From Apostichopus japonicus (taxonomy: Eukaryota; Echinodermata; Holothuroidea; Aspidochirotida; Stichopodidae), in contig NC_092580.1 in the NCBI RefSeq assembly GCF_037975245.1, forward strand, positions 26,582,501-26,646,500: a DNA stretch of 64,000 bases, in the 5' to 3' direction. The notes beneath the pieces were generated by a model. That model saw only the letters and a list, made by a program, of their open reading frames with translations, did no database searches and was not told the origin of the DNA. Within the stretch, counting starts at the first letter, position 1; each line of letters starts with the position of its first letter. Below, one piece after another: positions 35,776 to 46,639 of this stretch. The translations under genes and the position numbers were made by a program.

Positions 35776-37384
35776 TATCAATTGATGCCACTGCAAAGCT
35801 ACGAGAAAGTAGGGATGGCTTATCAGCCATTTCTTGGGCTGCAATTTGTGTCTGAAATCGTTGATATGTGGATTTGCTGACAGTAACACCAGAGGAAGAA
35901 AGATAATAAAAGCATGTTGATGATGATGAACTGAACCTGTCAACCACGTCTGAGATAGCTAGATGGATGGGTGAAAAGCAGTTATCGTTAAGTGTATATA
36001 ACATGTTAGCACAAATAAAATAACGCTTCAGCATTTTCTTCCGATGTACTGTTGATGATACATGAAGCTGTTGAAGAAAATGTGTATGCCAACTGAAGTC
36101 ACCACAAGACAGCAGTTGCTTCTTCTCAACATCATTGAGTGTACTGTGGTAAATGAAATTCCATAGGAAGGGGGGTAATTTGAGTATTTCAGCTTCAATG
36201 TTGATTTGATCTATCCCAGAATATTTGACTGCTTGGTCCTGTACGGTCTTGGTTGCAGGAATCATTTGCTCTGATAGTGTATTACAAAAGTACTCCGAGC
36301 TGAGCTGATTTGCTGGAACTTGGTTTTGCTTTCTGAGTAAATCTACCTGCAATATGAGATCTGCCTTTTCTCGTGAAAAATGGAAAAGAGATGTATGTAA
36401 GCATGTAAGTATATCAGTCCCACATCGCCGGATGAGAGTACCAAGCCTACGCTGTTCACTGATGTGAGAAGCAATAAAACAATCACCTATAGCAGACTTA
36501 ACTTTGGCGAAGAACTGCATTTTGTTTTTCTTACTTGGCAAGTCTTGATTGCTATTTTCATCCCGTACTGATGAGCAATTGTTACAACTTTTGGAATAAA
36601 AATCATAGACTGTTTCAAGTAAAATTGCTTTATCCTCTAATAACTCTCGACCTAAAAATAGCAAAGACTGGGCAAAGGCATAAACCTCACACTTATCAGC
36701 ACTCTCAAGTGTGGTCGTTCGAAAGTGGTCTAACAGCTCAGAGAGATATTGCTTTGAAGTTTTTACACTCTCCAAATACTCTGAGCTAATGGCATACCTT
36801 GAAACTGCCTGATAACAGGTGTTGCACAGTAAACTATCTCTTTCAAAAGTGACATCTGTCTTAAGGAAATGATTAATATAAGCAGTAACAACACAAGGTT
36901 CTCTGTATGAACGCATTGCTGAACTTGTCGAAAGACATATGGAACAATCCTTAAAGATGATTTTGTTTGTAAGAATACAGTACTGAGCATGGCAAAGAAA
37001 AATTCCTGACCTGTTAGAGCAAAGCTCAATAGCAGTGGCATCATCAATGTCAAACAAATTGATTAGAGTGCTACGGTTAACAAATTTTGATGTCTGATGC
37101 ACATTTTCTTGACTAGTGCAATTTGGCAACTGACATGTATTTGACGAAGGTCTTTTCGAGGGAGGCCTAGATTCATCTTTGACTGAGCTTAGTCTAAGTT
37201 TACATGCATAGCAAACACAGTCATAATCCAATATATTTTTCTGCCTTAGCACTATAACCAACTGAGAATTAGCAGGAGTGGCTTGAGCTATGTGCCAGTA
37301 ACGTGGCTTGGACTCTTTACATACAGTACATGGTCCAGCAACTTTCTCTTCATGGTATAACTGACAAGCTGTTTTCTTTGGCAT
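35654..37384 (-). CDS. Giant ORF, N-terminal part: Cys-rich zinc-ribbon-like region
   Basis: The ATG at 37384 (MPKKTACQLYHEEK) is the best start. The frame is open 165 bp further upstream, but that part is hydrophobic and AT-rich and looks non-coding. Paired cysteines (CTVC and CVCYAC within the first ~70 residues; CQLPNC; CHAQYC; CSIC; LLCNTCYQ) suggest two or three zinc-binding modules. A helical linker of about 400 residues follows. The frame shifts at 35724-35739 inside SAGQ and runs to a stop at 35654. It is intronless. Together with the two following segments it spans 5,217 bp, about 1,740 codons. Confidence 0.7.
   Translation of the reverse strand: MPKKTACQLYHEEKVAGPCTVCKESKPRYWHIAQATPANSQLVIVLRQKNILDYDCVCYACKLRLSSVKDESRPPSKRPSSNTCQLPNCTSQENVHQTSKFVNRSTLINLFDIDDATAIELCSNRSGIFLCHAQYCILTNKIIFKDCSICLSTSSAMRSYREPCVVTAYINHFLKTDVTFERDSLLCNTCYQAVSRYAISSEYLESVKTSKQYLSELLDHFRTTTLESADKCEVYAFAQSLLFLGRELLEDKAILLETVYDFYSKSCNNCSSVRDENSNQDLPSKKNKMQFFAKVKSAIGDCFIASHISEQRRLGTLIRRCGTDILTCLHTSLFHFSREKADLILQVDLLRKQNQVPANQLSSEYFCNTLSEQMIPATKTVQDQAVKYSGIDQINIEAEILKLPPFLWNFIYHSTLNDVEKKQLLSCGDFSWHTHFLQQLHVSSTVHRKKMLKRYFICANMLYTLNDNCFSPIHLAISDVVDRFSSSSSTCFYYLSSSGVTVSKSTYQRFQTQIAAQEMADKPSLLSRSFAVASIDNIDRSATYAAVSAGQLDRDFMAHPFRLCNPCQLPQKHLQK
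35724..35739 (-). other. Frameshifting 8-bp tandem duplication
   Basis: On the minus strand CTGGTCAG is followed directly by CTGGACAG (7 of 8 identical). Removing one copy joins the N-terminal frame (...AVSAGQ) to the middle frame (GFHGTSIQAVQPL) without a stop. An 8-bp duplication is not a typical sequencing error. Confidence 0.75.
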
Positions 37385-37549
37385 GATGTCATGATAGTTA
37401 AAAAGTAAAAAAAAACAGAATGACAAGTTCCACACGAAAATTAGAAACTTATATGATACACATAAGCACATACTCATTGTAGTCAGGGTGCAAATTGTTA
37501 TCTCCCTGTTTCCTAAACATACAATTGAATTAATACACTGAGTAATCAA

Positions 37550-38608
37550 AACTTTGGACTCGTCAGTAAGCAGAGATTTAAATTTCTAAGCTACAAGTAC
37601 AAGCAGAATGCAGGCCTATGTTGTACCCACATCCCAAAATCCCAAGGCTGCATGTGTCTCAAAAGGTTCAAGATCATTCGCCAAAAAAATGAAACCCTGC
37701 TTTGTATTGAAATGTTGGTTAGTGCATCTGCTACAACTAGTGGGCAAAACTGCAGCTAGAAAATAGAATGCTGTTTATTCTACATAACTATTAGGAATAT
37801 ATGAATATGTAGATAGGCCTAGCCTTGAAAATGCCTACTAACTTTACCCAAGATTGAGAACAGCACTCCACCCAAAGCTTAAGTAATGTATATATTTCCT
37901 AAAACTAAAAGTAACACTCCAGTCAACAGATATATAACAGACTTAGGCCATAGCCTTACTTTATATCTAACTTACGCCGTGCCCTGCTTTGTACTAGTAC
38001 TACTAGAGCCAAGACCAACGAGGCCTTAAAGTTGAAGTTATTAAAATATGAAGATTTGGGCCTAGCCTAAAAAGTACATGACCATAGGCCGGTTGGCTAC
38101 CCCTATACTTACTTAGGAATACAGAACCCTAATACTAATAGTAGTATCATACTTAAATTTAAGAGCGATCCGCGATTAGGAAACTATATAAAATTTGTCA
38201 CAACGAATTTAAAGAATTTACGGTGTGGCGAAGCCCTACCTACGATGCTAACAACTATGTCCAAGGCTTTAGTATGATAGTAGTTAGTAATAGTACTGTA
38301 GAAAAGTAATACTAGTAATAGTAACTAAAAGTACGTAGGCCTATACTATTACTAGGTATATGAAGCCAATGTGTTAGGCGACATTACAGTGCAACAACAA
38401 CGTTAAGCCGTATGTACTGTTTCTAACGATTAAGCAAGAACTTGGTATGATGTTTGACCTAAATTTTTGTACACTTTTTACGGGTGAACAAAATCCAAAC
38501 TTACAGCTTTGATGCTTTAACGTATTGCCAACATTTTGAAACCATCATTATGATAACCTACATTCTAATACGGAAACCTTACAGATCCGAAAAGTCAGAG
38601 TTACTTAC
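37550..38608. other. Putative intron / 5' flank of the giant ORF
   Basis: Contains 'aggcct' words and a 'tagtactac' rich stretch (37990-38350), with no coding signal. It would be the intron if the 38.6-kb exon is used. Confidence 0.35.
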
Positions 38609-38651
38609 CTGCAAATTCTCCTCGCCGTTCCACAAGGGCAGAGAAATTCAT
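38609..38651 (-). CDS. Candidate 5' exon of the giant ORF transcript
   Basis: From an ATG at 38651 the minus strand reads MNFSALVERRGEFA up to a consensus donor (TTTGCAG|GTAAGTAA). A possible acceptor (GATTACTCAG) lies near 37540, upstream of the giant frame, which would make this mainly a leader exon. Whether it is translated is unknown. The quality of the donor and its position in the divergent promoter region support it. Confidence 0.4.
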
Positions 38652-38707
38652 TGATTGAAGCTAGATGAGAACGAGTTCAACCGAATTCTAACGAAGATGT
38701 GTCTTTG

Positions 38708-38722
38708 CACTATATAAGGATG
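38708..38722. promoter_or_regulatory. TATA-like element between divergent exons
   Basis: The sequence 'cactatataagga' gives CTATATAAGG on the plus strand and CCTTATATAG on the minus strand. It lies 57 bp upstream of the minus ATG at 38651 and about 150 bp upstream of the plus-strand exon at 38870. The neighbourhood is more CpG-containing than its surroundings. A bidirectional promoter is an inference. Confidence 0.4.
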
Positions 38723-38869
38723 CTCTAATACCATATACGGCAATTCTCGGTGATCAAGATCATGCATAATTCATGTTTTAACGTGAGCTTCGGTATTGGA
38801 AACGACACGGCTTATTTCCGCGCCATCTCCGATTTGCCACTTCCGGTTTGTGCATCGGATTCGTGAAAG

Positions 38870-39079
38870 TTGCGCAATAACGGTCGTTTTCGGCGAGGAG
38901 AGTTTCCACTGTCTAGCAAGACGTCGAACTTAAATGGTCATTATATGAAGTGTTGCTGCATGGTGCCATGGAACGCCAACATGTCGGCTATGAACAGTCG
39001 GAAAATTTCACGAGATTTTCACTGTAGTTTTAGAAATGTCAGAAAACTGTTTTGCAAAGCATGTAAGGGAAAAAGAACC
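38870..39079 (+). CDS. Possible THAP-like first exon
   Basis: The plus strand reads YMKCCCMVPWNANMSAMNSR, then ISRDFHCSFRNVRKLFCKAC and GKRT, ending at a good donor (CCG|GTGAGTG). The spacing CC-V-P-W..N...FH.xF...RK resembles the start of a THAP zinc finger (C..C...FHrFP...r..W). The second Cys of the first pair and the Trp are not in place. It could be a degenerate THAP domain or chance. No second exon was identified. Confidence 0.3.
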
Positions 39080-39334
39080 GGTGAGTGTAAACGAAGAGGT
39101 TAAATGTATGTGAGCGTGGGTGGGTGGATCGATGTATTTGTGTTGAAGGTGAATACTAAGGTGGAATGACAATCTCTAGGCTTTCCCTTACCTGATTACT
39201 ATACCATATCCACATGAACTCAGCAAAATATAATTGTGGAACACTAAAGTAATCAATCATCAATTAATGTGACGTAGGCCATGCATAGAACCTGCAATAT
39301 GCGAAAATTGTTCCGTAAAACTAGTCTGGCTTAA

Positions 39335-39903
39335 AAGATTGGTTCAGTTTTCATACATGCTTATGTTATATGAAAGAGGACAATGAAAGAAACACAATGG
39401 TGAAAAAATTGTTCAAATATCTTTTTCGGTTAATGAGATATTAAAGTGTAAAATTTTATCAGATTGTGTAGAAACTGCTGAAATCTGACTAGCTGTGATG
39501 TCACATCCTCACATTCCTGAAAGTCTTTGTTTTTTTTCCTAAATATTTTGTGAGATTTCATGACTTTCAACCAAAAGGTATGTCAGGAGATCTCATATTT
39601 GTCAAAGGAAGTATTTGAGATTAAACAAACTGAAGAATTATTGATTATATTATTTTCAAATGTGTCAAAAAATGTAAACAATTTTTAAAGAAATATATTC
39701 ACACATGTAAAGGAAGTGAGGATGTGACATCTCACCCTCACAGTAAGTCTTTCTACACCAGTCATTTTCAAAGAAATTTTGATATCTTCAAAGTGTCATA
39801 TCTCCTTAACAGAGCATGCTATCATGGTAGTTTCTTCACTGTTCATTTTTCTTTTTGTGCTCTTTCATACAAAATAGACATGTCAAACACCTGAACCAAT
39901 CCT
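39335..39903. mobile_element. TTAA-flanked MITE with long terminal inverted repeats
   Basis: The left end AAGATTGGTTCAG and right end (reverse complement AGGATTGGTTCAG) are flanked by TTAA at 39331-39334 and 39904-39907. The inverted similarity continues inward for roughly 200 bp (for example 'atatgaaagagga' near 39372 against the reverse complement of 'tctttcatac' near 39865, and 'gatgtcacatcctcac' near 39497 against 39720). The TTAA target and absence of a transposase frame fit a Kolobok- or piggyBac-type non-autonomous element; the ends lack the piggyBac CCYT start. Confidence 0.8.
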
Positions 39904-39907
39904 TTAA

Positions 39908-40435
39908 TCAGTTACTTTGTATTAGTTATAGATCGCATTAATGATTTTACTTCACAATGTATAGTAGGCTATTGAGTTACTAACTATAGAGCAAAGGAAC
40001 GTTTAACCGTCTAATTTGTATGCCTTGTTTTCTATTTGAATGAGGCGGAGGAGCGGATCACTTATGATGACGTTTACTTCTGGAGGGGCTGCCAGAATAA
40101 AATAAAGAAGGATCAGTCCTCACCCAGCCCCCCCCCCCTCCCCCATCCCACCCGCTGCCAAGCAGAATATTACAAACTGATCACATTTGAACGATACAAA
40201 TGAAACGCGAGCTTGGTAATAGTAACAAAATGACGGAAAGTGTGTCGGTGATATAATCAAACGTTTTCTATATTTTTAAGATGATTTTGCATTTGCATAC
40301 AACTTCCTTACCTGTGGCTTTGAGCTAGCCATTGTTCTTGTGTGGGATTGGATGTACAAACACTGACGTCTCCAACACATTATGTCATCTCCTAATAGTC
40401 CAACAGTACAGTGTTTAACCCTTTTGGCGCAAACT
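39908..40435. other. No gene; C-rich tract
   Basis: A C10 run with CCC-rich flank lies at 40126-40150. The surrounding block ('ctgccaagcagaatattaca') resembles 44290-44375, which has a similar C11 tract, so both are probably copies of one repeat. Confidence 0.45.
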
Positions 40436-40738
40436 TAAACTCCTCCTCCTCCTCCTCCTCCTCCTCCTCCTCCTCCTCCTCCTCCTCCTCCTCCTCCTCC
40501 TCCTCCTCCTCCTCCTCCTCCTCCTCCTCCTCCTCCTCCTCCTCCTCCATAGTCGTCGTCGTCGTCGTCGTCATCGTCGTCGTCGTCGTCGTCATCGTCG
40601 TCGTCGTCGTCGTCATCGTCGTCATCATCGTCGTCATCATCGTCATCATCGTCATCATCGTCACCATCGTCATCATCGTCATCATCGTCATCAGCGTCAT
40701 CATCGTCATCATCGTCATCATCGTCATCATCGTCATCA

Positions 40739-40788
<50 letters not shown>

Positions 40789-40831
40789 ATCATCGTCGTC
40801 ATCGTCGTCGTCGTCGTCAACATCGTCAACA

Positions 40832-40869
<38 letters not shown>

Positions 40870-40897
40870 ATCGTCATCGTCATCATCATCATCATCG

Positions 40898-40959
<62 letters not shown>

Positions 40960-40962
40960 CAT
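40436..40962. repeat. 527-bp compound trinucleotide microsatellite
   Basis: Pure (TCC)n to 40548, then (GTC/ATC)n variants, ending in (ATC)n by 40962. All six frames stay open, producing poly-Ser, poly-Asp, poly-Glu, poly-Met/Thr and poly-Val strings that are artefacts. Confidence 0.95.
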
Positions 40963-42169
40963 ATAGAGAAGAAAGAAACTGAAAAAGAAAAGAAAGAAAC
41001 TGAAAAAGAAGAAATATGCAAAATGAAACAAAACAAACAAGCAAAATGAAAAAACAATGTACACATAGTGAAATGCACATTTAAACAGAGCAACAAATAA
41101 TGAAGGGAATAAATTGAATAGAAGGAATCTGAAAACGTGTACGTACACCAAGGAATCACAAGGAAACAGTCATATGCTACGTTACGGTCGGTCGCAAAAC
41201 ATTGGTAACATAGAACTGACTAATAAAGACAATCATGTAGCGAAATATATCAAACACATACAAGCGATGAATAAACAAGGAGCACCGGGAAGTCAAAATT
41301 GATCCACTTGTGAGAACAAAAAGATGAAGCGCCAGCATAAAAACGAAGATGTATTGTTAGCAAAAGAAAATTCACACGAAATGAAAAAGACCGCTAACGC
41401 GAAACGAATGAGTGCTCAGAACAAAAAGAACAAGCGCCACCATAAAAAAAAACGAAGATGTAACGTAAGCAAAAGGACATTCGCACGAAATCAACAATTT
41501 TGATAAGTTTTGTTTCTCGAAAAGGGCTTAGATGCAAAATGGTGCTATCATTTCCAATTTTTTTAAACTACATTCGTGTACTAAAATTTTCCTTTTTTGG
41601 TACAAAAACTTTACCAATTTTTGGGAAAAGAACGAAATAGTCAAACTTAACAATTGAAAGGATAGAAAGGTCAAATGGGCAACCGGCAACCCTGGCATTC
41701 ATCCTGTTTTCGCGTAGCCTTCATACTCATAGCTTGCAGACCATGTAGTCAGTGCATGTAGTATAGCAATCAACGTGACTCAACGCCCTGTTAGCCTCAG
41801 CAGGTTAATTAATAGAGGCGTTGACGTGTACGGGAAATTCGATCCTGATTCCGTTAGGTCGCAACACAAACGTCTTCTCTTTTTGTTAAGCGCTCACTTA
41901 AAAAACTGCCCAACCCCACCCATCATCGGCCCCATCCCCAGGTTCGATACATTTAGATTTTGTTTTTGCTTTTTGCTTTTTTTGCTCCCTTTTGATTGTT
42001 CACCGTCGCCCACCGCGTCCCCGAAATTTATGTGGGGGCACTCTGCCCCTCCCCCCCCCCCACCGCTGGCTTCGCCACTGACAGTTGCGACATGCATCAG
42101 CTGTATTAAGTACCGTACTGCATTAACCACTCTAGGGCATTCAGTTGAGGGATTTGGAATATGTTAATG
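40963..42169. other. Low-complexity and short duplicated sequence
   Basis: A-rich sequence, then a ~105-bp tandem duplication at about 41309-41490 (repeated phrase 'gcgccaccataaaa' / 'gcgccagcataaaa' followed by 'acgaagatgta'). Near 42060-42085 the end 'gctggcttcgccactg' resembles one terminus of a hAT MITE, but no partner end was found. Confidence 0.45.
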
Positions 42170-42640
42170 AGCTAAATCGATGATATGTCGATTTAAATAG
42201 GTAGTCAATTTAAGCTGCTAGAAACTGGTATAAGTCCAGGGAAATCGACATCTACCGATTTAATTCGACATATCATCGATTTAAACTGGTAGATGTCGAT
42301 TTAAATTGACATATACCGATTTATTTTACATATCATAGATTTAAATTGGTATATGTCACTCGATTTAAATCGGAATATGTCGATTTAAAATGACATATAC
42401 CGATTTTATTTGACATAATTTTCATCGATTTAAACTGGTATATGACGATTTATATTGGCATATACCGATTTAATATGACATATCATCGATTTAAACTGGT
42501 ATATGTCGATTTAAATTGGTATATGTCGATTTAAACTGGGATATGTCGATTTAAATCGATGATATGTCAAATTAAACTGGTATATGTCGATTTAAATCGG
42601 TAGAAGTCCATTAAAGCCACTGGAAACTGGTATAAACTTT
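42170..42640. repeat. AT-rich dyad array (CGATTTAAATCG family)
   Basis: About twenty units of roughly 19-20 bp, alternating TCGATTTAAAYTGGTATATG and its mirror forms. Many units contain the palindrome CGATTTAAATCG or ATCGAT. Both ends carry 'aaactggtataa' variants. The same family, inverted, fills 63480-64000. Related shorter blocks with 'cgacatatgtcg' occur at 16350-16515, 18525-18690 and 21480-21620. Confidence 0.85.
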
Positions 42641-42816
42641 CTAAAAATCGTTGTATTTACGGTAATGCGGCGTGACGTCAGTCGAGGAACTCAGCTCACT
42701 TCCGAGACGCTATGTTTACATTCTTATACGTCTGAGAACACACAACATTGTAGTGCTCCGTAGTAATTGAGATTTGGTGTTTGGAGTTTTGTTTTTACGT
42801 AAATTTATCTCGTAAC

Positions 42817-42926
42817 CGATATGTGGTATCAGGTTGCTTCACCACAAGTAAAGACGGATTTCTACTGCAAGCTTTTCCAAAAGATGACAGAAATCGAAGA
42901 ATTTGAACACGTCTCGTTCAAAACAC
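42817..42926 (+). pseudogene. THAP zinc-finger relic
   Basis: The frame reads RYVVSGCFTTSKDGFLLQAF, then PKDDRNRRI, a stop codon, TRLVQ. It lines up with the THAP pattern (C.v.gC......g...h.FP.d...r..W...v). The Trp codon is TGA, the His is Gln and the first Cys is missing, so the fold cannot form. THAP domains are DNA-binding modules of P- and Kolobok-type transposases and of genes derived from them. No transposase body was recognised behind it. Confidence 0.6.
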
Positions 42927-43193
42927 TACACATACACAACGTTACGAGTGCCTGTAGGCCTATACTGTTGCCAAATTACTTGTTATGACCATAGCCTAGG
43001 CCTCCTTGATGCAGCAAGTTAAGATTTTTTTTGGTTACCTAATATTTTGCACAAAACTTAAACCCAGTTGGTTTAAGAACAATCAATACTAGATCTGCAA
43101 GTTTTCTTTTGTGGTAAAACTGGTGTTGTGTTGTGATTTTACGTAACAGTTGGATGATACAATTACACGGGCTAGCCTGTTATACAACGTCTA

Positions 43194-43735
43194 TTAGTTA
43201 GGTCTATACCCCATGTTACCACTACTATTACTATAGGGTTGCAAATAATTTTCGTCAAAGCTTACGAATGTCCTGAGAGGTGAAGTCCTATTTACTCGGA
43301 ATCGGAAGATTCGGGAGAAGACATTTTCAATTGATGAGAAGAGTGTTGTGTTTACATGTAGTAAATTGTATAACGCCGTATCGGTAAACAGCGGGGAGTC
43401 GGCTTTGGCTGAAATGGTTCCTTTGATGACGTCAGATGAACTGCGGTGGGCAGCTTTGATTTTTTTACAAGTGGCAGCTCGAGAGGTCTCTAGGGAATAC
43501 TTTGCCAGCGAATTTCTGGCGTTTGAAGCCGTATTTACGGAAAGTTGTGCATGGGTGGTGTTGCAGTAATGTAGATAAACCATTCCAAGACATGAAAATT
43601 TTCCATTTCATAACACACGCACACAATCTAGCGTTACTTATGCTTTCTATCCATAACAACTCCTGCTGTGACACTGGCCGTCATCGACAAAAGAAGTTCG
43701 AGTGCCTGAGGATTGTGTAAGGTAAGCAAAAAGCA
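43194..43735. other. Region with longer open frames, unassigned
   Basis: A minus frame (43194-43583, 129 codons) and plus frames (43348-43569, 43502-43720) overlap here. None shows a family motif. The plus frame encodes LRWAALIFLQVAAREVSREY, which looks protein-like, and a donor (TGTAAG|GTAAGC) follows at about 43721. It may be a second exon of the THAP-like relic or chance. Confidence 0.25.
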
Positions 43736-44639
43736 ATGTTAAAGAAAACTCTGGGTCTATGGAAATGGCATTCGTGCATGAACCATGAAGCAGTGTAACA
43801 GTGCCTATGGTTATTTACATAATGAAGCGTTGCTTTCATCCCAGGGAGAAAAATTAGCCTCGACTGTGTAAACGTTCAACAAATTGCAGAAAATCACATG
43901 TTGGACGGAATTTGTATTTTGAAACGCCAGGAGTCGCAAGGGTTATCAGCAGTATACAGGCAAAAACCATCCGACTATTGAGCGTGCAAACCTATGAAGC
44001 ATGTTCGCGGTTTTTATCAGCTAAACTAAAATCTGTGTCCAGTATAATAACGACCTATATAAACTAGGCTGGGTTTACTTTTGGACCAGACGGGCCTGGA
44101 CCCCTGTGAAATTTGGAACACAAAGACAAGTGGCAACTTGTGACCTACATTGGAAAATATACGAACGCAACACTGGGGTGTACCCGACTTACTTGACGTA
44201 GCCACGAGGTAATGAAGGCAATCATTGTGTCCACCTTTCAATGCAGGTGCCTTATTTATATTCAGAGTGCAACCTCGAATACCTGCGGAGGGGGGAGTAC
44301 CGTAATAAAATGAACTGATGTCACCGCCCGCCCGTCCCTCCCCCCCCCCAGGGCGGCAGACATAATATTACAAAACATCCTAATTTATAACATATAAATA
44401 AAGGCCTACAACAAATGTGGTGCTAGGACCTTGAATATAAAAGCTGAAGATTCTCCAACATTACGACAAAGGTAGTAATAATCACCAGCTTTTTAAAACT
44501 GTCAAAAAATGGCATATGGTTACTGAATTCCCCAGTTTTGTTGTATTTTAGTACATTTTGTTGATGCAAATTGGTCAAACTCAGACGTTCCAAATGTTCG
44601 AAGGTATAGTATCGGTATTAGTATCGGACAACATAGGCA

Positions 44640-44865
44640 CCACATTATAGCACACTATATTTGCTAGGAGTTATCAAAAAGTTTTTTTCCGGGAGGTCTT
44701 TACTCTCCAAATTGTTCTTTGACAATTTTTAGGAATACACAAGACGACTGAATGTCCCAGTGAGGAAAATTTCCTCGAATGTTGTAATGAAATCAGTTAA
44801 AGAATTTTGTCCAAAGGTGACAATATTTTAATATCTTACATATTTGGGGCCAATACAGAATACCT
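44640..44865. mobile_element. Diverged copy of the 57.8-kb TTAA MITE
   Basis: Phrases 'tgaatgtcccagtgagg', 'aaatttcctc' and 'ggggccaatacagaatacct' match the reverse complement of 57843-58000 in order. The right end is followed by TTAA (44866-44869). The left end has eroded. Confidence 0.6.
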
Positions 44866-45392
44866 TTAACGTGTTATTCAAATTACCAATCAGTGTCCAT
44901 GTGGATATTTTCTGTCACGTCCGATTCGTGATTGACAACAAGTTTTAGTCATCGCCGACTTTTAAACTGGGATAGTTTTAGTCATGATGTCTCTTTAAAT
45001 TGAAAATTTTGTATTCATTTTACATTTTAAAGGGTTTATAACTAATAATAGGAAAGCCGGTGTGTGTTGCTTAATAAACAGATTTCCAACGCAATAAATG
45101 CAAGCTCAATTTGTAACGTACGCATAGGACTATAACGTAGTAGGGGTATGCTATACACTCAATACGGCAGAATAATTTAGTGTACTGACCAAGGTGTACT
45201 TTTGGAATGACTGTGTAAAGAAGATTGATGGAATTTAGCCTAGTGTGACATCGACGAACCAAACGTAAGGTCAGTGGTCTAAGGGCACTATCCCGTATAT
45301 TAATGTTCACTCACGCCATGATGTTGACCGTTCGCCAGTTTATGTAGACTTTATATCCATTATCATGCCACACTATGTTACACTTTTGATAC

Positions 45393-45746
45393 AGGCATTG
45401 AAGACTCGCCCCAAACCGCGTGCCGCCCTCTAAATCTTGTCGATACAAAATGCAGACAGTAATGAAACGTGATACCTTGTTATCTTTTATCTGGACCTGA
45501 GACCAGGGAGTTCCATAACAACTCCCTGCTGACATGTACATCGCTTCTATGTTCACTGTGTTGTGGGTATTGACCGTAGCTGCATGTATTGACTGTAAAC
45601 ACTAGTGTCTAATTACCGACGGTAGCAAGCTGTGTGTGTATTTTCTGGGATCGATGGTAGTGTCTAACACTTCTGTTACACCACATTCGAAACTAGGTCA
45701 GATTACCGGCATCAGACGTTTCTTTGTACGCGAGTCATCACTCCCC
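45393..45746. mobile_element. TTAA-type MITE, copy 1
   Basis: An inverted relative of 50398-50757 over its whole length. Outer end AGGCATTGAAGACTCGCC; other end ...GCGAGTCATCACTCCCC followed by TTAA (45747-45750). The left TTAA has mutated. No coding capacity. Confidence 0.75.
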
Positions 45747-46639
45747 TTAAGGATGTTGAAGAGGATGAAATAAACTACTAATGGTTTGAAAATCAGGAGC
45801 ATTGAATGTAATTTAAACGTATTGGAACCATATTGGTGAAACAGATAGAATCCGAGACGAGAGCTACCACATGGGCTGGGGAGTACATAATGCTAAAATG
45901 TTTATGTCCTCTGTCTTGCTCAACATCTAAACGGTCATGTGGGTAAATTTGTGAGTGTTAGATAGTCCAAGCAATCAGCTGCTTTGTCAAATGGTGGACA
46001 TAGGACATTTCATGCTAACAGCGTGATGGTGCTCTAGTAACCTTGGAAAGTGACGAATTTAGTCAATGGCTGTTCCATCAAACTTCATTTTCAAAGCGCA
46101 AAGCCTTGTCCTAAATAGATAATATGCTAGTATTGAAAATCTCATCTTGTCTTTATTAATGGACCAATAATTCTCTGTGTATCAGGACTTTTAAATTGAT
46201 TATGAATGTTGTCAAGCGAAAAGTCAGAAAGATGTGAAACTCACACGTCACCTGTCACACCTACTATTCTAGGCCTATTATGTTCACTGCGTGTTGCAAA
46301 AGTGCTCAATACATAGAAGTAGGGCAAGAGCATAATATAGTACATTCATAGGCCTATGCATGTTGATTTACAGTGTGTTGTTACTCGAGTTTCACGCCTG
46401 CACGGCGATCATCAGACAAACTGACGCCAAATGATCGTGAGACCTTATTTCTTCCTAGCACGGATGTTTGGTCTCTTACCATGACGATACTTTGGATGAG
46501 CTCAGTGTTTGTTCATACTGTCCTTCGTACGTAAAAGATTGCCAGCTTTGATTCTACGCAGAGGTTGCACTGGCCTGATTCGCGTTTGTGTGTGTTCGAT
46601 TCCTTTTCTATCTCCCAACTTTATATTGTGGCTAAATCC

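Noticed and set aside
28525-38585. Direct repeat ('ttctaatacgga...ttacagat') flanking the giant ORF as an LTR or element boundary
   Set aside because: Similarity covers only about 23 bp and does not extend. No target duplication adjoins either copy. Noted for checking but not enough to define an element.
40392-41159. Long poly-Asp, poly-Glu, poly-Ser and Met/Thr open frames on both strands
   Set aside because: They are translations of a 527-bp trinucleotide microsatellite that stays open in all frames. No unique coding sequence supports them.
42040-42090. hAT MITE with end CAGTGGCGAAGCCAGC
   Set aside because: Only one terminus is recognisable; no partner end or duplication was found upstream.
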